64,000 nt of DNA from Utricularia gibba (GCA_002189035.1 NEEC01000031.1:234691-298690); one strand, 5' to 3'. Numbered from the stretch's first letter, positions 1 through 13,109 are shown. Made by a program: numbers and translations. Notes: a model not told the origin generated them from the sequence alone.

Positions 1-838
1 CCAGGCCTGTCTCAGGGTCTTCACGTGGAATTTGAACGGCAGGTATCGGCAATAAGCTTTCTCGGTGTGAGCCATTTTTGTTATGGCTTCGGCAGCAGCG
101 TTCTCGCCACTCAGCAACTCCATCAATGGATTCTTCATTTCATTCCCAGTAATGACTCCCGTAACTCCTATAAGTTTTCCAATCAACGCCGAAGGGGCAG
201 GTTTCGCTTTAGCTCTCGCATTTGGCCAATATTTCGAGCCTGGGGAGAAACTCTTTCAAGCTACTGGCGTCGGGGTTTCTAGATCCCTCGATTATCGAAG
301 CTACGCACAAGGCGGCGCCGGTCTGATGTTGGGACCCTGCTCGATAAAGAGGGATTCCAGGAATGGGCTTGCTGAAAGTTGGAGATGTAGGCTGCGGATC
401 AAGTTACCGTGGTGCTCCGAGACAACAGGAATCAACCGGACGCACTGGCGCAGTACTGGGGATCTGTGGCGGAAATGGAGGAGAGAAATGGGAGATGAGC
501 GGGGATTCAAGCTCCGTCCCAGCAGCTCCCGGGCCTCCGCCTGCTTGTTGACGTCGTGCAAAGAAAACCAAATGCACCTCTGCCGGGAGGGCGGAGCATG
601 GAAGCAGATTTCTGGTGGCGCGTGGCGAACTTGGCGACATTCTGAACCATTATGACACATCGACCAAGTTGAGTAAAAAAAATAAATTACAGACTTGGAA
701 ATTTGGTGATGCTGTAATTCAACCAAAATGGCTACAGACTCCACAATTTCTGTTCCATAATCTCACCGCTTCTGCCATGCTCATTCATTATTCTTTCTGA
801 AGGGACATGTGTCATGCTGCAACACTTGATTGGCAGTA
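1..838. other. No recognisable gene; left flank
   Basis: The longest open frame (83-655, +, 190 codons) starts with an alanine/serine-rich stretch that could pass for a plastid transit peptide. Its later half is arginine- and tryptophan-rich with no domain I recognise, and it lacks a clear splice structure. An overlapping antisense frame (301-744) is equally featureless. It could be the first exon of an unrecognised gene, a decayed gene, or downstream sequence of the MRS2 gene. I do not call a gene here. Confidence 0.4.
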
Positions 839-2519
839 TTACAGTAGCCGCTTGTGCTTGTAAAATGCAACTAGAATTACGAACAGGGCGATGCTCGCGA
901 CGGTCGATCCGACGACCAGTCCGAGGAAGTTGGGCATTCCGGACTTCTCGGAATCGTAGAGGCCTATCTTGATGTTCATGGCGAACAGTCCGGACAAGGC
1001 CACGTTGGCACCGGCCAGCATCGTCCCGGTGCTCACCAGTATTCCAACTCGCAGCAGACTGTTCTGTCTGTCATCCAGAATAATGTTTATGTAGTCCTCT
1101 GTGTCGTCCACGTACTCCCTCAACTATAAAAAAGCATCAAGAGTGAAGAACACACGGACAACATGAATGGCTGCTCGACAAACTCTAAAGGGGCATTAGG
1201 AGCTCACGCTTGTCAGAGTTTGCAACGTGCCTTGAATCTGCACAAAATATGCTTCCAAGATCATCTCCAGCCCCTGAACATCATGATGCTTTGAGGAAGC
1301 AACATCCCTCGCGCTTCCTTCATCCACCACATTCTTTTCCTTGTCTCCCCTGAAAATGGTGTCCTCCCAAGTCAAGGAAACGACAAAGAGTTGTGTTAGC
1401 AAAGTAGAGGTAGTTTTAAAATGCCTGGCTTCCTCTTCTTCTTCTTCAACTTCATCATCATCATCTCCGTCGGTGATATAATTAAGAATGTTTGAATGTG
1501 ATTGCTCCAGCTTGTCTGTTAGATACATAGCTGCCATGTCATCGTCGTCATCCAGAAGATGCTCCAGTTCATCCCTGACCTGGTGTTCGATGATGATAAG
1601 CGTAAGGACATTTTCACATTCCATCCCGATGTGGGACAATCGAGTACTTACCTTCTGTACACGGCCTGTCAAGGAGGCCAAACGAGCCTTTATATTGCGC
1701 ACAAGGTCTATATTGGGAGAGCTTATCTTGGAGACCAGCTTATCTAACGCTGGATGAGCTTCTTGCTCCAACGCCTTCGCCTTCATTGAGGATTGGTGGA
1801 GCGTATCAGAGGAGAAGGAAGACGTGCTCAAATGAAAAGATGCGCGGTTGGTTACCTCACGGTCCAAGGAGACACAAACACATTGAAGACAGGCTTCGAG
1901 CGCGACAAATTCAAAGGGGAGAAGCTTTTGGGGGTTGTTCGAATGTTCACTCATGTTATTCCGGTGCTCTTTTTCGTCATCGGAGCATCCATCGCAGCTT
2001 TCTCCAGGACTGGAATGCGGCTCATTCAGACTACACAAATCTCCACCAGCTTCCTGAAAAATAAAATAATCAACACCCAGAAAAAAAGAGAATCAAAAGA
2101 TGGCTCGTCGTGAGTGCTTGTTGGCTAACCCAAGAAGAGGAAATGGCATGGCGGTGACTAAAAATCTGGCGAAGGTTGTCGATAAAAGGTGCGACCAGGG
2201 GGTGTTTGAAATTCAAAAACATGACTTGTTGGGCGGTGATGATCGCCTTTATGTGTTCGAGGTTGACGACGATGGCTGTCTCCCTCCCCAAGATCCTGGA
2301 TGGATGCGACAGGGAGGGCTCCAAGATCCTAAGATCTCGAGTCGGGATCCCCGTTCGCTTCTTGATTGCATGCTTCCCAACTTGCTCGATCACTCGGACT
2401 TGGCCCGTAGGATCCACCAAGACCCAGGCCTGAACACGCCACCCCTTCTTGTTCATGGGAGCAGCAGGAGGAGGAGGAAGAGGAGGAGGAGCCGTCCACT
2501 GTTCATCGTCGCCCTCCAT
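839..2519 (-). CDS. MRS2: MRS2/CorA-family magnesium transporter
   Basis: CorA-type Mg2+ channels of the plant MRS2/MGT family are pentameric membrane proteins. Exon 1 (2519-2130) holds a proline-rich N-terminus and the family start of the cytosolic domain (RDLRILEP, then ETAIVVNLEHIKAIITAQ). Exon 2 starts at 2053 and carries LLPFEFVALEACLQ. Further exons carry PALDKLVSKISS, LTGRVQKV and VRDELEHLLDDDDDMAAMYLT, with intron sequence that happens to stay open between them. The last exon (1123-839) has REYVDDTEDYINI and two hydrophobic segments, ending in KHKRLL. The selectivity tripeptide is AMN (in LFAMNIKIG), not GMN. I start at the ATG at 2519, in a tidy context just before the polyproline run. 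Family assignment is secure; the paralogue number is not, and some exon joints in the acidic middle region are approximate. Confidence 0.9.
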
Positions 2520-2965
2520 CGTCGCACAGGCTCTATTTCTTCGATCCAACCCCGTAGGCAGGCGCCATTAATAAAGGGGAGGCCGGAGGGAGCCTGCCTA
2601 CACATAGCATTGGAAGAAGATGTGCTGCCCTGTAGCACTAGAACTTGTGGTGGCCACTGGTGGAGGCACATTGCGATTGGCGAGAATGAAGAAACTGGAG
2701 TTAAACTAATCAAGATTTGATCATCAATAACCCTTTGACTAATGAACCGTTTCATTGATCACCCTACGACTTTGGACTCCATAGAAGCAAACCATTTGCT
2801 GAAGAAAATTGAATTCAAAAAACATGTGGAGACCGGATGGGTGGACACATCATTCATTGCCTTTTGCTGGGGTTATATCCGTTGGTTAATCAGGGCGGGC
2901 GAATTTGGCAAGACACAACAATATAATGATGATGATGACAGTAATAATAATAATGGTAATATCAT
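2520..2965. other. Intergenic: MRS2 promoter and DOMON gene 3' end
   Basis: This is AT-rich sequence between two minus-strand genes, with short ATG/AAT trinucleotide runs near 2930-2960. I see no gene or clear regulatory element. Confidence 0.5.
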
Positions 2966-5610
2966 CTATCTGTTCATCGGTTCCAGCTGAACCTCCGACG
3001 AAACGCCGTCCTTCTCTACGCTAACTCCGTTCGGACTCAACAGGTCAATGCCCTCTTCCTCACTGTTGCCCAATACCCAACTGCTTTGTCCGAGGCACTA
3101 ATGCCTCGGCGTCGACTCATCGCACGGAACTCTAAATAAACTACGAACAAGGCCGTGACGAGGAACCAGAGTATCAGAGCCCAGCTGAGTCCGTGGACGT
3201 TTTCGTCGCCGTACCGGTCCCCTAAATGCTTCATTCCACTGAAGAGAGCTGCAATGCCCAACCCAAAACCGCATCTCCCGGTTATGACATGGATATACTC
3301 CCATATCACCCTCTTTGTGGAAGCTGCTTCCCCGTTTGCAGGCTTTTTGGGTCTTAGGTACGCGTTGATCGGCTGGGCTACCGCCAGAAATATTGCCACC
3401 AACCCCAAAATAACATGTAAAGAATCGAGAATTAGACCACGCAGTTCAGCAACGGCAAAAAGAAATCCCAGGAAAACGATCGCCAATCCTGAGCGTTGCA
3501 TGTACACGTGAATCCGGAACCAACTATCATCCTTCATGTGTTTTAGGTACCTAGCAGCCAGAATCCCTCCGGGCAGCAAAATCCCCCATGCCAGAAACAT
3601 CATGAAACCATGTACAGCCAAAACTGGCCACAAGCCCTCCTCGGCTTCTGCAGAGCCATGCATCAGCAGCACGCTCATCGGCCTCTTGCTGGTCATGAAA
3701 TGCATGTTCCTCTCGCTCAGGTTGCTAGCAGTGGCGGACCACTGAGCGCCCATGGCCCATATAACTTTCAAAGGAGATGAAGGATCAATTATATTGCTGC
3801 ACTCTGGCCTTCCCTTTCGATCACAACATGGATTCAGCGGACGTGTAAACTCCAGTGTGATAATGCTATTTTCAGATTTGCATCGTACATATGTCAAGTT
3901 CTCCTGTGTTGGATGCACATTTGAAGCATCCCTTCCATCAATCCAGTAAGTGCTCACATTTCCACCACCACTTTCGCCAATGTACCCCACGTAAACGTAG
4001 CTATTCACCATCCCACGGCCAAATCCGATTGCAAGATAGCCACTTTTCTTCTCAGCTCTCGCAGCAATGGAGATTGAATTCTCTGACAAAGTCCAGAAGA
4101 ACATAACTTGCTGATCATCCAACGCAACACTGTTATTATACATGTCTGGCAAACCTCCATCCACCACCTGGACTTTCCATCCCATTTTCGGCGTGAAAAG
4201 AGAATGGTAGTAAACAAGATCCGGCGTGTTTCTATCAGGTGCCCATGTCAACTCTGTTGGACTTGCTGGAACACCTTCTGCTTCTGGACCCCAAAATATA
4301 TAGTTTCTGACATGTTTCTCAAAGTTGCGTTCCCACCAATAGGATCCGATGTGATATAAAATGCCACATCATGTCCAGCTTGTATCGAAAACTTCACTGG
4401 AACACCCCTCTCTACCCTCAAAAGAGGAGCTTCTTTCTTGTTAATATAAAGAACTTTCGTAGGATTCGGGGGTTCGGATAGTGCAATGCCGGGCCACTCG
4501 ATATAATGATCGGATCCTTTTTATCAGCAATAACAAGATCCTGGTCCTCTTTATCCACAGCATCAAGTGGTCCTATACAATCATTTCTATGCTCAGATAT
4601 GTTAAGCCTCAAATGACCAAAACTTCCACCATGATTCTGAGGAAGGTAGAAAGGACGAATACTATCTGGTGGCTTCATCGAGCCAGTAGCCCATATCACA
4701 ACCATATTTTCCTTGGGATCAACTTTGATGTCATAGTTGGTATCATTAGATTGCAATTGCCTCCTGTACCTGATAAATGATACTCCATCGCTTCTATGCC
4801 ATAGACTAAGCTCGTGTCATTTTCCAGGCCACTGGAAACAGAAGTATTATAGATTGTATCCGGACAAACACCCTGAACAGTTCCATCCTGATTTTTCGTG
4901 CATTCAGTCATTTTTGTAATATAATAATCATGGGCAAATGGCAAGCCATCATTATCAAAGCCTGCAACAACAACATCACTCCCTATCATCAAAGAACCTG
5001 AAGCATTGGGCTTTGCCCAACCAAAAGCCATGTAACCATCAATTTCAACAGTAGCCTCCAAAGCAATTTCCATGGAATCATTTCCAGTTTCAAAATTCCA
5101 CCACATCCGATATGTATCCAACAAAACTATACAATTTCTTAGAGCAGTAAGTGGTTGGACTATTGATGGATTCACCCCACCATCTGGAGAGTAATTACTC
5201 AACAAAACATGGCCAAAATCAGAAGATGTTGGAACATCCCAAACTGCAACAACTTCGATTTGATCCCAAGTCAAATTATCCCGCAAATGAACAATAAAGC
5301 TCTCATTTTTGAATGTCTGATTAAGAGGAAAATCTGAAATGATGAAGCCATTAGTGAGATTTTGAAAGTCATCCCCAGCTGCACCCCACCAGTGGACATC
5401 AGACCCCGGGAGCATATCAAACTGAGAAACCCGAAACGAACAGCCATCGAGGATGGAAAACTGACCACGAAGCTGATGCTGAACCATTGTAAATTGTGAG
5501 GTAAAGTTGAGAAGAGACGAATTGGTCAAATGGCATCCCATACCCGGATCAGAATAGGAGAGATGAATAAAACCCAGGAGAACACATGAAATGAAGAGAG
5601 CGGTTGGGGC
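2966..5610 (-). CDS. DM13-DOMON-cytochrome b561 protein (four apparent one-base frameshifts)
   Basis: This is the orthologue of the Arabidopsis At5g54830 type: a signal peptide, a DM13 domain (QHQLRGQFSILDGCSFRVS), DOMON domains, and a C-terminal five-helix cytochrome b561 core. Such proteins are thought to pass electrons across membranes. Likely haem histidines lie in VHGFMMFLAWG, LHVILGL and YIHVITG. The gene is a single exon, as expected for the family. As read, it falls into pieces in different frames: about 5610-4755, 4755-4470, 4470-4290, 4290-3077 and 3077-2966. Homology continues across each break. Three breaks sit in C/G runs (4468-4472, 4289-4292, 3076-3078) and one near 4753-4758. 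The span of 2645 bases plus four is divisible by three and gives about 882 residues, close to the family length. The restored C-terminus ends VQLEPMNR with a stop at 2966-2968. I read it as a real gene with consensus errors; a young pseudogene is the alternative. An upstream in-frame ATG exists at 5652. Confidence 0.85.
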
Positions 5611-5652
5611 CATAATGAGAGACTGGCTACGAGGGATCGTACTCCGTCCCAT

Positions 5653-7761
5653 GAGAATCCAGTATACTCAAATACACATAATTCACCAGTTTGCAGTCGT
5701 CTGCAACTGACTGACTAGTTTAGAAAAAAGGAGTTTTTAGAAAGAGAAACCGAAACAAAGAGTTCCCCTGGGTAAGTTGCCCCTTTCAAGTCTGAAGATG
5801 CAATTTTGAACAGAGAAGTTCTACCTTCCTTCCAAATGCATTCAACCTAGAGCGGAATTTCTCTAAACCTGGTTGGTCCCTGTAAGTACAAAGTTAAGAC
5901 GAGTAGCATGATGGGGGATAAATGGGTCTGGGTGGACTAGAACAAACACAGAAATTAGAGAGCGTGATGTTTTTGAGAAGGTCATAACCAGTCGTCAAGG
6001 CATGGAATAGTCAATGACAATCTGGATTACCAGACAGAACCTTGAAATCGATCCAATTCAAATTCAGAAAGGCGGGTGGCTTACCTTGACAGGAATAAAG
6101 GTGATGAAAACGCTCAATGATCAACGAAACTATCATCAAGATGAGGAACACGGAACTAAAACGGCTGTCCCTCAGCAGAAACTTCCTCGGCGCCGATCTC
6201 CGATCTGCCGTCGTCGTTAGGCGTCTTCGTCCCCGCGAGACATCTAAATTGCGGCCGCCAGGAAATCCTGAAACATTCGATTTCAATTTCAATCCAAAGA
6301 AACTCACCAAGAAAAGGAAGAAATAAACGCGCACACACATGAATCCCTTACACCGCGTATGTAGTAAGATGAATCCGGGATCATCAAACAAACCCATGTA
6401 TTCATTCAATTCAATTGAGAGGGATATTCACCTTCACAGCGCAAAAGCTGATGCTGTAATCAACAGCAAGAGCATGGAACTTGAGAAAAATTGGATTGGG
6501 GGTTTTGTTGATATGATCCCCCCGAGCCTTTCCCCTTTAACTCGGCCGGCGTATCTTCGGGGAAGGGTGTTATCGTCAGATCACTTTGGTCTGACTTTTT
6601 TTAATTAAGAGCAGTCTTGTAGGCATTTAGGATCTGTCTTTGCTACTTCAACATTAATTTGGAATAAATAAAATAACAATAGCCATCCACATAAAGTTTA
6701 AATTTTTAACATCATCGAATGGTCGGTACAGTTGACACTTGACATTGCAACAGTAATTGTGTACAAAAGTCAAAGGGCTGCTCATAAGAAGTATGTACAG
6801 CTTCTACTCTACTGCATTCCGTTGCGAGGAGGTAGCTCCAAGGGAATGAATGCTCAACAGGGTATTCTATTAATATTTGTGTTACACAATGCACCCGGGT
6901 TTGTACTGAATGGAAATGAACCAACTCACATCTCATGAAGGGAGGAGGAAACTCACTCTGAAATCCGGAGCCAGCAGCTTCGAGCTTCATAGACAGACTT
7001 CCCATTCTGGAACCCGGTTAGCCGCCTTCATCGGGAATGGAGAGCGACCATTTAAAGTGTAAGAAGATGGCTGGCAGCCGCTGTAAATGATTGCTAATTA
7101 ATCACATCCGTTCCTGGAAATATATCTATCCATTTCCAGTCAACACCCAGAGCGAGAAGTTTGCGTGGAGAAGGATCCACGTAAAGAAGATAGTGAAGGT
7201 GGAACCACAAAAGTCGCTAATGAATGAGATTGACGGCTTGCGATTCTCTAGTAGAACCACTGTTCAGCTTTTTTACAAAAGAAAAAAATGGGTTGCACGC
7301 TCTTAAATTCGAACATGTTCACCTCCCTCTCCCATGCAAGACGCCAAAAAGAGTTGTATGGGAAGAATTTAAAAAATGTTTCATTATTCCAACATCCCAA
7401 GTGGAAAGAATGGTGGGAGCCTCTTTAAGTTTTTCCTCTAGGTAGAGCATGTGATCTGAGCAGAGGACGCTCATGAGGGTGACTTGCAACTTCCCCTTTG
7501 TTTGGTTTTCGGCAATTCTTTAAGATAATGGATTTGGACACTTTGGTGTGTATCGCATTCTATTCGGTACTCTATATTTTTATAAAAATCAGTGACTATA
7601 CTAATATAGATACGAAAATCCGATGTTTCAAACGAATGTACACATACTTGGGAGTGGGGTAAAAGGGCACTAAAGTGGAGAAAGAACCAAACTTGGCATA
7701 AAAATTTATTTCAGGAGCGAAACTGTCAGCAACCAAAATGCTTAGCAGACTGTAATCATCA
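5653..7761. other. Intergenic between DOMON gene and dynein light chain
   Basis: Open frames at 6011-6409 (-) and 6712-7005 (-) show no domain, no splice partners and no codon bias I can trust. The stretch may hold 5' UTR exons of the DOMON gene and the 3' UTR of the light-chain gene. No repeat or RNA gene recognised. Confidence 0.5.
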
Positions 7762-8737
7762 TCAATCAGCTCTTTCTACAGTAGTTTTGAAGAGAAGTAT
7801 GTACAGTTTGTGATCCAAGCACAAGTAAATGAAGGCACCCACTGAATGAGTCACAAATGAACCGAAGCTGGTCCCCACGATGCAGTGCCAAGCCGGACCA
7901 TATACCCCGTCAAACTCCTGCACAAACCCATGTTCATCAATCCACCAAGAAAGGGAAAAACAGAGTTACCATTTACCAGTTTACCACCGGATCCCCTGCA
8001 TTGAAGGTAGCACCAACTACCGACTAGTCTGTCTCAATTCAGCATTGACAAGGAGCTTAAACAGTAAGGTGATGCTCTGGTCGATTCCTTACCTTTTTTA
8101 TGGTTAAAGCCATTGTCTTTGAGGTGAGCTTCTCCAAACTGTCGTGAGCTCTTCTTGCAGAGTCGACGGCGTGAATCTGCATGAAGGGAGGCATATCTAC
8201 TGCCAGTATCTTGCAACCAGATGAAGAGAAGAAATAGGCGAGCTCAAACGGTGAGCTGCCGAACGACAATCTCCCTCTGCATCCGGCTAGCATCGAGGGC
8301 GATGGAAATGAGGAAACAGAGACTCTTCTCACCTCCTTCACCTCATCTTCCTCCGGAATCGGTTGGGGGAATTGGGACCCACTTTTGGAACCCTGTCTAC
8401 AAAATTTGGGCTTCTCTAGGGCGTGTTTCATGAAAAATTGAGGCTCTGGGGCGGGGATCGAGCTTCTCCCCTCATGCTGGCTTCTTGATTTCCTCAAAAT
8501 TGTGGAAGAAGAAGAGATTGAGGACGGTTTGGATGTGGTATCATCTAACTCGGGCTCAGGGTGGGGGTGGGGAGGTGGGTTGGGGTGCCTCAAGTTGAAC
8601 CCAAGTTTCCTGTGATTAGCGTAGAGCTTCGAAAATCTCTGGGAAATGCTGTGGATCATAAACGACGGAGAAGGATGGGGATCTGGGAGTGGATGCAGCG
8701 GCTCCGGCGATGGGCGACGGTTGTTCTTGGGTTCCAT
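7762..8737 (-). CDS. LC8-type dynein light chain with long N-terminal extension
   Basis: There are two exons, 8737-8093 and 7917-7762, joined at the family's conserved KK/EFDG junction with canonical GT and AG. The product is 266 residues. Residues about 175-266 are a full LC8 domain: [20 protein letters not shown], then [15 protein letters not shown] and a dimer-forming strand [11 protein letters not shown], ending [12 protein letters not shown]. The first 170 residues are proline-, serine- and histidine-rich and look disordered. LC8 proteins are dimeric hubs that bind short linear motifs. Seed plants lack dynein motors, so a motor role is unlikely. The ATG at 8737 is chosen over an upstream in-frame start at 8935, because the upstream region is low-complexity and crosses a poly-G tract. 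Confidence 0.9.
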
Positions 8738-8802
8738 GTGCCGGCGATGGAGAAGATGGGGCTGAGGGTGCGCTGCGAGATGGATAGGGCAGTAGCAGGG
8801 GA

Positions 8803-8817
8803 GGGGGGGGGGGGGGG
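8803..8817. repeat. Poly-G tract (15 G)
   Basis: An uninterrupted run of G lies just upstream of the light-chain start codon, on the strand opposite the gene. Length may be misread by sequencing. Confidence 0.8.
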
Positions 8818-10277
8818 TGTTGCTATTGCTATTCTGCTGATGAATATGTACGGTGTGGGAAGAGAGGAGCACTAAAATGCGCCGAGTCCCCCATGATCTG
8901 CTGCTTGGTCGTAGGCAGACAGACACGTGGGACACTGGCTAGCTCGATTCCATTCAATGGCGCTACACTACACTGCTGCTCCTACTCCTACTCCTACTCC
9001 GCCCCCCTGCGCGCAGTTCCGTGACGTAGTGGGAAAGTAAAACAAGCTTCCCACTCCACGGCCCACGCCAAAGAAACATTTTTGTTGCAGAAAAAAGGAA
9101 GCTGTTACGGGGGAACTGGCGATGGGATGTAACAATTGTATGCAGCTGTTGGTGTGTTGGTGATGGTGATGCTTTGCATTACTTATTGTTGTGGACTGGG
9201 AGTTGCCACTTGGTGGTGTAGGTGATTAGTCTGGTTATGCAGTCACGTGGTGTGCCTGGAGTCGTGTTTAGGCCGGAGGGAGGGCGTTACCAAGAGAGAG
9301 CTCCTCCTGCCCCGGGCCCGGTCGTCGGGATCTACCACCCCAGGCTCAGGCTCAGGCTCAGGCTCAGGCCCAGCGGCTCCGTTTTGAATTTCTGTGGAGC
9401 CTACTGCTACAGTGGACCTATTCCACCTCAGACCATCCGCCCCCTTTGTTTGACCTTTTTTGATTTGTAGATGCTGCTAATTTGTAAGTAAAAGCAGCAG
9501 CAAGATTTGAACAATCTGTATTTGCACCAGGCGTGTGCAGGTGCTGGGGGATTGGGAAAGGGAAAGGAGGGCAGGGCATCCCCACTCACTCACTCAATCT
9601 ACCTGGTAACAAAATTGAGTAACGGGATCGGTTGTGCCTGCCTGCCTGCCTGCCTGGTTCTAGTTAGTATCTTTCTCTCATCAACATAACACCATTTGCA
9701 CTTGTTTGAGCCTTCCCCTTAAACTCCATACCCCATACTTGGTATTTTTGTCTGCCTTCGTATTTCCATGTTTGAATTAGGTAATATATTTATTATTTTC
9801 TATCCGGTTCCCGATTTTAAAAAGGGAAAAAGTTGAATTTGAAAAGGGGGCCGGGGCCGGGGGAGAACTTGGATGCATCGTCATCTTTCACTCGACTACT
9901 CAACTTTGGGGAGGGAATAGGCGCGTGTAACCCTACGATCCCCTTCAACGCACACCACGTCTCCCCCCCTCCTCCCTCTCTCCGCCAATAGATACACTCA
10001 ACTTGTGTATCTACCCCTGTGCCGCTCGAAGACGCGGTCGCGGTGGTGGTACCCCCTTAGGCTCAACCCTGTACTGAACTAATATCCGCCTATTGGAGGA
10101 GGCGTTGTTTCCAGGTCCCGGACAAAAGCGTGCCTCTTGGATTCTATGAACCCCTCCCTATTCTATTTCTTTCTGTTGATCTTCGCTTCATTCGCATGAT
10201 CGCCGCCCTATTTCGCACCATTTCCCCTACACCCTTCTTCCTTTTTATTCTTTTCTGAAAATTCTACCAGTTGGAAG
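8818..10277. other. Divergent promoter region with microsatellites
   Basis: This lies between the light-chain gene (-) and the galactosyltransferase gene (+). It contains short tandem repeats: CTCCTA units near 8980, CAGGCT units near 9345-9370, TGCC units near 9640-9656, and several G-rich and C-rich tracts. I see no protein-coding gene. Confidence 0.6.
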
Positions 10278-13109
10278 ATGAAGTCGGCCAATTCGGAAGT
10301 CTTGTTTGGCGTTGCCCGGAAGAGGTCAGCTCGACTCCTGCTTCTGGTGTTTGTCTTATACGTTATTTTGGTGGGTTTCGAGGTTCCTATACTATTTAGA
10401 AACGGACTGAGTATGGTATCTGAAGAGGGGTTGGTTAGCAGCAGTAACGGGATCATGAATTCAAAGCCTTTTGCACTTGAAAGCGAGGAGAATCTGGAGG
10501 AGAAAGAGGCCCCTATTCGCCCCTTTGATGTTTCATATCAGAGAAACAGCAGAGAGCTGACCAAGCCGTCGCTTTCTACCTTGAATTTCTCTGCAGCCAT
10601 CGCTGATTCGAGTATGGAAGGCGGGATGTTTAATTCCGCAAGAGATGCCCTTGAACTCGGTAGAAGGCTTTGGAAAGATGTTGAATTGATCCATAAAAAC
10701 AATATCAGGTCTTCTTTCAGCGCACCCACGGGCAGCAGGGATTCTGAGACGTGCCCACATTCAGTATCGGTCACAGACGATGAATTTTCAAGGAATGGGA
10801 AACTTCTGGTGTTGCCTTGTGGGCTCACGTTGGGGTCCCATATCACGGTGATCGGAAAACCGAGGGGGCACACGCTGAAACTGATACAAAGATTTCGCTT
10901 TTGAGGGAGGGGCAGTATATAATGGTCTCACAGTTTATGATGGAGTTGCAAGGGCTGAAGGCTGTGGAAGGGGAGGATCCTCCGAGAATACTGCATTTTA
11001 ATCCTAGGCTGAAGGGGGACTGGAGCGGGAAGCCAGTCATTGAGATGAATACCTGTTACCGCATGCAGTGGGGAACCTCGCACCGATGTGAAGGTTGGAG
11101 GTCTCGGGCGGATGAGGAGACGGGTGAGTGCAATATTTATGGGGCAAATGTTACTCCTAATCTGTGTTTTGCTTGCTTTTTGTATGTACTAAGTGTTAAG
11201 CCATCTATCTCATCACGGATGGTTAACTACTGATCTTGATCAAGAAATGGTGACTGCCACCAATGACATCTGTGCAACTTGAAATTGTACTGTCGAAATT
11301 GGGTTAACTGTTGAGGTTGCTAGAAAGTTGAAAATTTATGCTCTTTGTTTTCCCACTTTAGATATGTATTTTCTTAGGATTTTTGTAGTGGAAAAAACGT
11401 TGAATGTGAATTTTCGTTGCTTCGCAGTGTGCACTGTATGGTATCATCACTCGTATTATATTTGAAGTGCAATATGCAGTCAAGATCCTTGATGGGTACT
11501 GCAGCTTATTTGATGAATTTTGTGCAGTTGATGAAATGGTCAAATGTGAACGTTGGATTCGGGATGATGATATCAAATCAGAGGAATCAAAGTCTGCATG
11601 GTGGTTGGCCCGTTTAATTGGAAGAACCAAAAAGGTTTCTGTTGATTGGCCTTACCCTTTTGTGGAAGACAAATTATTTGTACTCACTCTCACAGCTGGT
11701 TTGGAAGGTTACCATGTCAACGTTGATGGAAGGCATGTCACCTCATTTCCTTACCGAACGGTGAGAATTCTACTGGATTTCAATGTTCCTTAGTTTTTTA
11801 ATGTGTTCTTTTATGAATATTTATGTTTTGAAGTATAAAACTAGGGATTTGCCCTTGAGGATGCTACTGGATTATCAATCAATGGAGATGTCGACATCCA
11901 ATCTGTTTTTGCTGCTTCATTGCCATCTTCGCATCCCAGTTTTGCACCTCAGAGACATCTTGATTTGTCTGAAAGATGGAAGGCTCCTCCGATCCCAGAC
12001 AAACCTGCTGAACTATTCATAGGTATTCTTTCGGCTGGAAACCACTTTGCAGAACGTATGGCTGTGAGGAAGTCCTGGATGCAGCATAATCTTATCAAAT
12101 CTTCAAAAGCTGTTGCACGGTTTTTTGTTGCATTGGTGGGTACATACAAATTGTTTCTTGAATTATGAAAAGATATTCTTGAGCTAAGATTGGAGCCAAT
12201 GTTTTTAACAGCACGGACGGAAAGAGGTAAACATAGAATTAAGGAAGGAAGCAGAGTTTTTTGGTGACATTGTTATAGTTCCATATATGGACAACTATGA
12301 TCTGGTTGTTCTCAAAACGATAGCCATCTGCGATTATGGGGTTAGTTGTGAATTGCCAACCAAATCTTTACCACTCTGCCACTCTCAGTTTCCTATCTTC
12401 AACTCAATTTGTCTACTGGTGTTGTTGCAGGTGAGGATTGTGGCTGCCAAATATGTTATGAAGGGAGACGATGACACATTCGTAAGGATAGATGCTATTA
12501 TCGATGAAGCGAGAAAACTTCAAGACAGGAGCTTTTACATCGGAAATATGAACTACTATCATAAGCCACAGCGTAGTGGTAAATGGGCTGTTACATATGA
12601 GGTATATTGCCTTGCTGTAAGATTGCCCTTATTTTGATGAACTACTATCATGTTTTCATGTTTTTGTTTTGACCTTGTTGCGCTCATTTATGTTTTGTGC
12701 TTTTTAGGAATGGCCAGAGGAAAGTTACCCACCATATGCAAACGGACCGGGTTATATACTCTCATCCGATATTGCAAAATCCATTCTTTCCGAATTCCAT
12801 GGAGGCAAGCTACGGGTAAGCATAGCCAAACCTCTTTATTCTTGTACAATGCAGGTTTTCATTTCCCATTTTTCTTGAGCTGGAACTTGTTATTGGCAGT
12901 TGTTCAAAATGGAAGATGTTAGTGTGGGAATGTGGGTTGAGAAATTTAATGGCACAACCCCAGTGGAGTATGTCCACAGCCTGAAATTCTGCCAATTTGG
13001 GTGTGTCGAAGACTACATAACTGCACATTACCAGTCCCCAAGGCAAATGCTCTGCCTTTGGGAGAAGCTAATACTTTTTGGTAGGCCTTCTTGTTGCAAC
13101 ATGAGATGA
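10278..13109 (+). CDS. GALT: Hydroxyproline O-galactosyltransferase (galectin + GT31), one frameshift
   Basis: This is a Golgi type II membrane enzyme that adds the first galactose to hydroxyproline of arabinogalactan proteins. The seven exons are 10278-11123, 11528-11760, 11845-12135, 12212-12340, 12431-12601, 12708-12815 and 12900-13109, all GT-AG. An N-terminal membrane anchor ([15 protein letters not shown]) precedes a stem, a galectin-like domain (around [19 protein letters not shown]) and a GT31 catalytic domain. The catalytic part shows [11 protein letters not shown], the metal-binding acidic motif in [12 protein letters not shown], and [12 protein letters not shown]. Exon 1 is broken after IGKPRG at a five-G run (10864-10868). 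With one base restored, the summed exons give 1989 bases and 662 residues, the usual family length. Closest to the Arabidopsis GALT5/GALT6 type, judging from the neighbouring HIPL gene. Stop codons of this gene and HIPL are 282 bases apart. Confidence 0.9.

Noticed and set aside
301-744. 147-codon minus-strand ORF
   Set aside because: No domain, overlaps an equally long plus-strand frame, no splice or promoter support.
2966-5652. Three separate genes in the DOMON region
   Set aside because: The frames are consecutive pieces of one protein family with no missing or repeated domain.
6011-6409. 132-codon minus-strand ORF upstream of the DOMON gene
   Set aside because: Composition and lack of similarity suggest leader or intergenic sequence.
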